This document shows positions 59,901 through 64,000 of a DNA stretch of 64,000 nucleotides, piece by piece. How positions within the stretch are numbered: position 1 is the stretch's first letter; each line of letters opens with the position of its first letter. The position numbers were made by a program, and so were the translations under genes. This stretch comes from Tubulanus polymorphus (taxonomy: Eukaryota > Nemertea > Palaeonemertea > Tubulaniformes > Tubulanidae), in NCBI RefSeq assembly GCF_964204645.1, contig NC_134026.1:9063450-9127449 (forward strand), in the 5' to 3' direction. The notes under the pieces are model-generated. The model saw only the letters and a program-made list of their open reading frames with translations. It searched no databases and was not told the origin of the DNA.

Positions 59901-62603
59901 GCACTGTAGTAAGTCATTACATAAGTAGTAAGTCATTACATTAAGTGATGTTTTTGAATAAAATGTAGGTCATCCAAGACGGCCACCACAGTCATTTTTG
60001 TGTGTAAAATAGGCATGGTATTGAAGCCTGTTTCTGCTCTACAGTTTCAGAACTTATTACTTCATCTGTTGTTTTATGATAGGAAGATAAGCTCTACTGG
60101 TTTTGGCATATATATAGGTCATCCCAGATGGCTGCCACACTCATGTTGGTGTGTGAATTAGCCATTCTGCTGTTTATGCTCGCTCTACAGTTTTATACTG
60201 ATTTTCTTTTCACTTGGTACATCGACTGAAGGCATATGGAGGATGAACTCTACTGTTTTTGATATATGGGTCATCCAAGATGGTTGCCACAGTTATGTCG
60301 GTCGGTGTATTTTAGTTAAATAGCCAGTTTGGAGCTTATTACTGCTTTAAGGTGTAGAGTTTTAGAAATGATTTTCTTCATACCTGAAGAACTGGGTTTT
60401 TATGATGGGTGGAGGATGAGCTCTATTATTTTTGACAGGTCTACGTAAAGGTCACTGAAAGGAACCAAAATGTCTGTGTGAAATAGGCATAACAGAATGG
60501 ACCTCGTTCTTGACTCTACAATCTATAGCTTTTTACTGATTTACATATGACTTAGTATGTGTACATTAAAGACAGGAGGACGATGCGATGCATACCGGGT
60601 ATATATTATCAAAGATGGCTGCCACTGTCATATTGAAACCAATTTTGTGAGATGAAACTTAGTGTTAAGAATATGTACCTCATTACAATTTTGTATTCTC
60701 ACTCTATATGACTCACTCACAGGCGGAGGGGTATTCTTTACATATGTCTAGTTACAATCCTAAGTTAACACGGTTTTTTGGTAGATATTTGAGATAAAAT
60801 GAAATTTTCTTTTATCAGCTCATGGCACTCATATTGGAACGATTCGCCTTGAGTCAAAAAAGCCGCAACAAGTTCCGATCGATAGCGAAATACATTTCGG
60901 AGCGTCGACGCGTCGATATGTGATCAGAGAACGTCCACAGATGCCGACCAAGTCGGACGAAACGGAAGAATCTGACGGAGCCACGTTACTTGGATTACCC
61001 GAAACTGAAACTGAACTCGATGTAAGTAATGATTTTTAATTTGCTATGAAAGTGTGGTAAAATGTCTGTTCTGTCTGAATATTTTGATCCCCTGCTTGAT
61101 GCCAGATGCCATCCAGCTTTGCGTTTTTCAGGGTCTCTACAACTTCTTGTTCCCTCGAAAACTGCTAAACAGAAAATATTTTCAACGGTGCCTGAAACTC
61201 TTTTAATTTGAGCAAAAAGCCTTTTAACAAAAAAACTCTTTTAACTCCTTCAATTTTTTAGAAATAGGCAATCGGAAATGTTTTGTAGTTGTACAGGAAA
61301 CTCCGCCTGAACTGAATGGGTTCAGTTGGGACCAGGATTTCTTTAACCCAATTAGGTGGTTTCCGAATGAGAAACTGAGTTTAGATAGTGGTGAATAAAC
61401 TTTAGTTACAAAACCACCAAATTAACAGTTTACCAAGATAAGCAGTACCGATTTAGGAAATGGGAAATGCAGATGCTTCCTTGAAATTTATTTCTCCTTT
61501 GAAACTCCCTATTGCCAGAATTGACTTATCTGTAGGGCTTGCTTATACACAAGCTGTGTTTGAGTTAAAGAAATTTTCTTTAATTAACCTGTCCTTTCCA
61601 TATTGTGATCAGTTAATGCTTTGACATGAAAAATGTTAAAGAAATCTGGAAAAATTATGTGAAAATTCCTGGACCTGGTTTTTTAGACTGATATTATCTT
61701 TAACCTGGGGGCTAACTCAATTGGAAATGAATTAAGTTAGCCCCTGGGTTAAAGTTAATACCAGTCTATTAAACTGGGCCCTGGTATTTTGTCGTGAAGA
61801 TAAGCCAATCGTAAGGATGTGTGAAAATTTTCTTGAGTTTCTGATTCCTGTAACTTGTCAAGTGTTGATTAATTAATTGTAGCAATGATCCGATTTTGTA
61901 ATTCATGCCTCAATTTTTTTGTATTACCTCTTAACGTGTCACTTGTTCATTTCAGAATCTAACAGAGTTTAATACCGCACACAATCGACGGATATCGTCG
62001 ATGGCTGATATTCCCGATAATCCGAACAATTCGTTAAAAAGAAAAAAGTCGTTACATATCAATTTCATGGACGATGATGAGATCATTAATCCAGGTCAGT
62101 AATGTGATCAGTTTGCTGCGATAGCTGCAGGCTGCCTCCGTTTTGGCCTCGGGATAACAAGTTCAGTTTATTAGTGCGCTGTGGTGGCTGGAAGGTTGCC
62201 CCTTGACTTCGGTCTCATTAATAACTATGGAAAAAATGTAATCAGTTTGAAATTAATAATCTTATTTCATGTGTGTTGGTTCTACATCTGATTGTAGATT
62301 TTAGCCCGCTTGAGACGTAAGTCCCAACGGACGATTGAGTTCCTTTTTCACGAAGGGATGGTCTTGAGATTCGGTTTATACATGTACCGGGTTATCTGCT
62401 CCTTAGTTTTAAGTTTTTATGATCACAGATCTTTCCTGAAGTCAAATTGTACTTTTCTGGTGTATGAATGAAAGGTTGAAACGCATGAAATGTTGAACTG
62501 GTTTCGTGAATCATCTCGATTATTTTTTTTTTTTGTAGAGGATATTGATCCTAGTGTAGGAAAATTCAGGAATCTGATTTCAACGACTGTTGTACCAACG
62601 AAG
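56905..62603 (+). CDS. PPP1R8: Nuclear inhibitor of protein phosphatase 1 (NIPP1), N-terminal two thirds
   Basis: Six exons: 56905-56945, 57087-57147, 58900-59053, 60819-61021, 61956-62094 and 62539-62603. All are in phase and give 221 residues; the C-terminal exon(s) lie beyond the window. The FHA domain spans about residues 35-130: MIDEKKCYFFGRN, FTIDHASCSRVHAALIWHKH, THGTHIGTIRLES and FGASTRRYVIRERPQ match NIPP1, which docks phospho-Thr-Pro partners (CDC5L, SAP155) and PP1 in the nucleus. LLGLPETETELDNLTEFNTAHNRR and DDDEIINPEDIDPSVGKFRN are family signatures. Where mammals have the PP1-binding RVTF, this protein has HINF. Intron 3 holds a degenerate tandem repeat; intron 2 holds a dispersed repeat and a tRNA-like SINE. 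Confidence 0.96.
57305..57650. repeat. Dispersed 345-bp repeat, copy 2
   Basis: Same orientation and order as 15990-16340, about 85% alike by eye. It contains ACGTCATGCGCAACAGCGCC and GGCCAGGGGGCTGGTGGAAG. Located in PPP1R8 intron 2. Confidence 0.8.
57875..57945 (-). mobile_element. tRNA-like SINE core, related to 29848-29924
   Basis: On minus it carries TGGTCTAGTCG and GGGTTCGAGTCTCGCTCTAT. The flanking TAGAGAAAATAGAG and CCTCACCTTGCCCTAATCCT also match the flanks of the core at 29848-29924. Confidence 0.7.
59960..60700. repeat. Degenerate tandem repeat, period ~150-180 bp
   Basis: GTCATCC(A)AGA(C/T)GG(C/T)(C/T)GCCAC-like blocks recur at about 59968, 60117, 60266, 60449 and 60609. Each is followed by a GTGTG(T/A)A(A)TTAGCC-like block and a CTACAGTTTT(A/C)-like block. 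Located in PPP1R8 intron 3, non-coding. Confidence 0.7.
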
Positions 62604-62844
62604 GTAAATTGATTAACGTAAAAGCCTTACCGGTACTTAAAATCGAGTTTTACCCGAGTGCGTTCCAATTAAACTGCCGATGTTACGCACATCCCTGGAG
62701 CCAGTTCCATAGTTGTGCATCAAATTTTGACTCAAAAGTTGATACAATAAGAGTTACTTCGGATCATTTTGCACCAATAAGATTAATCCGGTTTATGAGC
62801 TCTGGATTAAACGATCATACTTCACATACATTTACACATGTGCA

Positions 62845-63170
62845 TCCTCCCTCGGCAGGGATTCGAACCTGATGGGATCGCTACACTCAGCCACGACACG
62901 AACCCCTGCCACAGTAGACCGGGTGCGCAGGTTTACCTAATGAAAATTTGCGGTGCCGATCAGATTGCTCGTTGTATATTCGCTGAGGCAAATTTCACGG
63001 AAGAACTATAAATGGGAAACTCGGGCTAAAATTGAACAGGATATCTGATTACCTAATAATGACATCGTCTAAGCTGCGCGTGCAGCTGCGCACTCGGTCT
63101 AGTGTGGCATGGTTTCATACCGTAGCAATCTCGATGCCATCAGGTTCGAATCCCAGCAGGGGAAGGATGA
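62845..63170. mobile_element. Inverted pair of tRNA-like B-box segments
   Basis: GGCAGGGATTCGAACCTGAT at about 62855 and ATCAGGTTCGAATCCCAGCA at about 63139 face each other. Wider inverted similarity extends outward to CGGATC and GGATTAA/TTAATC motifs. It is either a palindromic element or two SINE copies inserted head to head. Located after the last visible PPP1R8 exon. Confidence 0.6.
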
Positions 63171-64000
63171 TTAATGTGTAAATGGACTGTAAAATAATAT
63201 CCGATCCGATCCGAATTAATCGGGTTTGACTGTATTTTTAAAGAAACTGATTTGTCCTGAAAGTTAACATACAACTCACTGTGAAACTGGCGCCAGTTCC
63301 AAAGTACTTCCGAGGTTAGTTCTTCGTAAGTTCATTAGAAGTGAATGCAATAGATAACTGACATGAGTTATCATGGTACTCATTTGATTATCAACTCGGG
63401 GTGGCCACTCACCTGGAAATCAGGAAACTGGGGATTTTAATCAATATGTTTCCATCCATGTTTGACAAATTCGACTGTGTTAATGGATTGGATTCAGATC
63501 AAGTCGGGGTGAACAACTTACAAATCGGGGTCAGGGAAAAAGTGAATCGTTTAAAAAATGGCCACTCTGTAACTTGCACCGACTTAACAACTGACCTCGA
63601 GTATAGATCTAGCGTAAGACTAGATGAAGTTTGAATAACATGGTTCATACAGCCCCTAAAATTCCTAGAAGTTTCGCGAAAACTGACGTTAGAATTAATT
63701 CTACGTAATGATAGATTGTTTCTTCAATTGGTGATAATTTTGTCAGTATTTGGAATGTAAGTTCCTGTACAATCATCAGACCAATATGTGGACTGTCCAA
63801 CCAACGACATAAAACTCAGACAAAAAACAGGAACAAAAACATATATCGCGCGCAAACACATAGATTCCAATGGTATTTTGTCCTATGGGAACAGTGGAAA
63901 ACGGAGTTTTGACCCGTTCTGCTGCTATCAGCACTGATACACGGTGTTTCCTGACAATTTTGCTGATCGGTTGGATAAAGAACACGGCATATGAAAATAA
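63171..64000. other. PPP1R8 intron sequence, no feature seen
   Basis: AT-rich with no recognisable exon; the conserved NIPP1 C-terminus was searched for by eye and not found before the window ends. Confidence 0.5.

Overview
The window is nuclear DNA of an invertebrate animal: AT-rich, intron-dense, with GT-AG introns, many short repeats, and genes recognisable only after joining short exons. A bilaterian is implied by a TGIF-type TALE homeobox gene, TRNAU1AP and NIPP1. A marine lophotrochozoan or non-vertebrate deuterostome seems likely, but the sequence alone does not fix the phylum.

Host genes, left to right: HADHB on the minus strand (six N-terminal exons, running off the left edge); TGIF on minus (two coding exons); TRNAU1AP/SECp43 on minus (ten exons, complete); a Shisa/WBP1-like transmembrane PPxY protein on minus (five exons, complete); PAK1IP1 on plus (ten exons, complete); TMEM14 on minus (four exons, complete); PPP1R8/NIPP1 on plus (six exons, last part beyond the right edge). 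TMEM14 and PPP1R8 are divergent with start codons about 480 bp apart. All exon joins listed here keep the reading frame.

Between the Shisa-like gene and PAK1IP1 lies about 13.8 kb of mobile DNA (about 31809-45626). It is bounded by short inverted ends and by two long inverted arrays of a 30-bp satellite, a foldback-like architecture. Inside is a multi-exon gene with a thrice-repeated 54-bp exon, an OTU cysteine-protease domain, a PHD finger and a novel C-terminus. The OTU part is broken by a T-tract frameshift and an in-frame stop. A 7.65-kb LTR retrotransposon (35325-42973, 1270-bp LTRs that looked identical where compared, TSD GTAT) sits in an intron of that gene, eight bases past a 5' splice site. 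It has a tRNA-Phe primer binding site, a leader with seven hairpins that are complements of tRNA T-arms, a gag gene, a retropepsin ORF in the -1 frame with a GGGAAAC slippery site, and no reverse transcriptase or integrase.

The foldback-like element is inserted in a degenerate duplicate of TRNAU1AP exon 1 plus its promoter; the outer half of that duplicate now lies just upstream of the PAK1IP1 start codon.

The rest is introns and intergenic DNA rich in MITE-type palindromes (two families with exact 8-bp target duplications, hence hAT-like), tRNA-derived SINE fragments, a 5'-truncated LINE, several minisatellites, and a marked excess of the 8-base palindrome TAGGCCTA.
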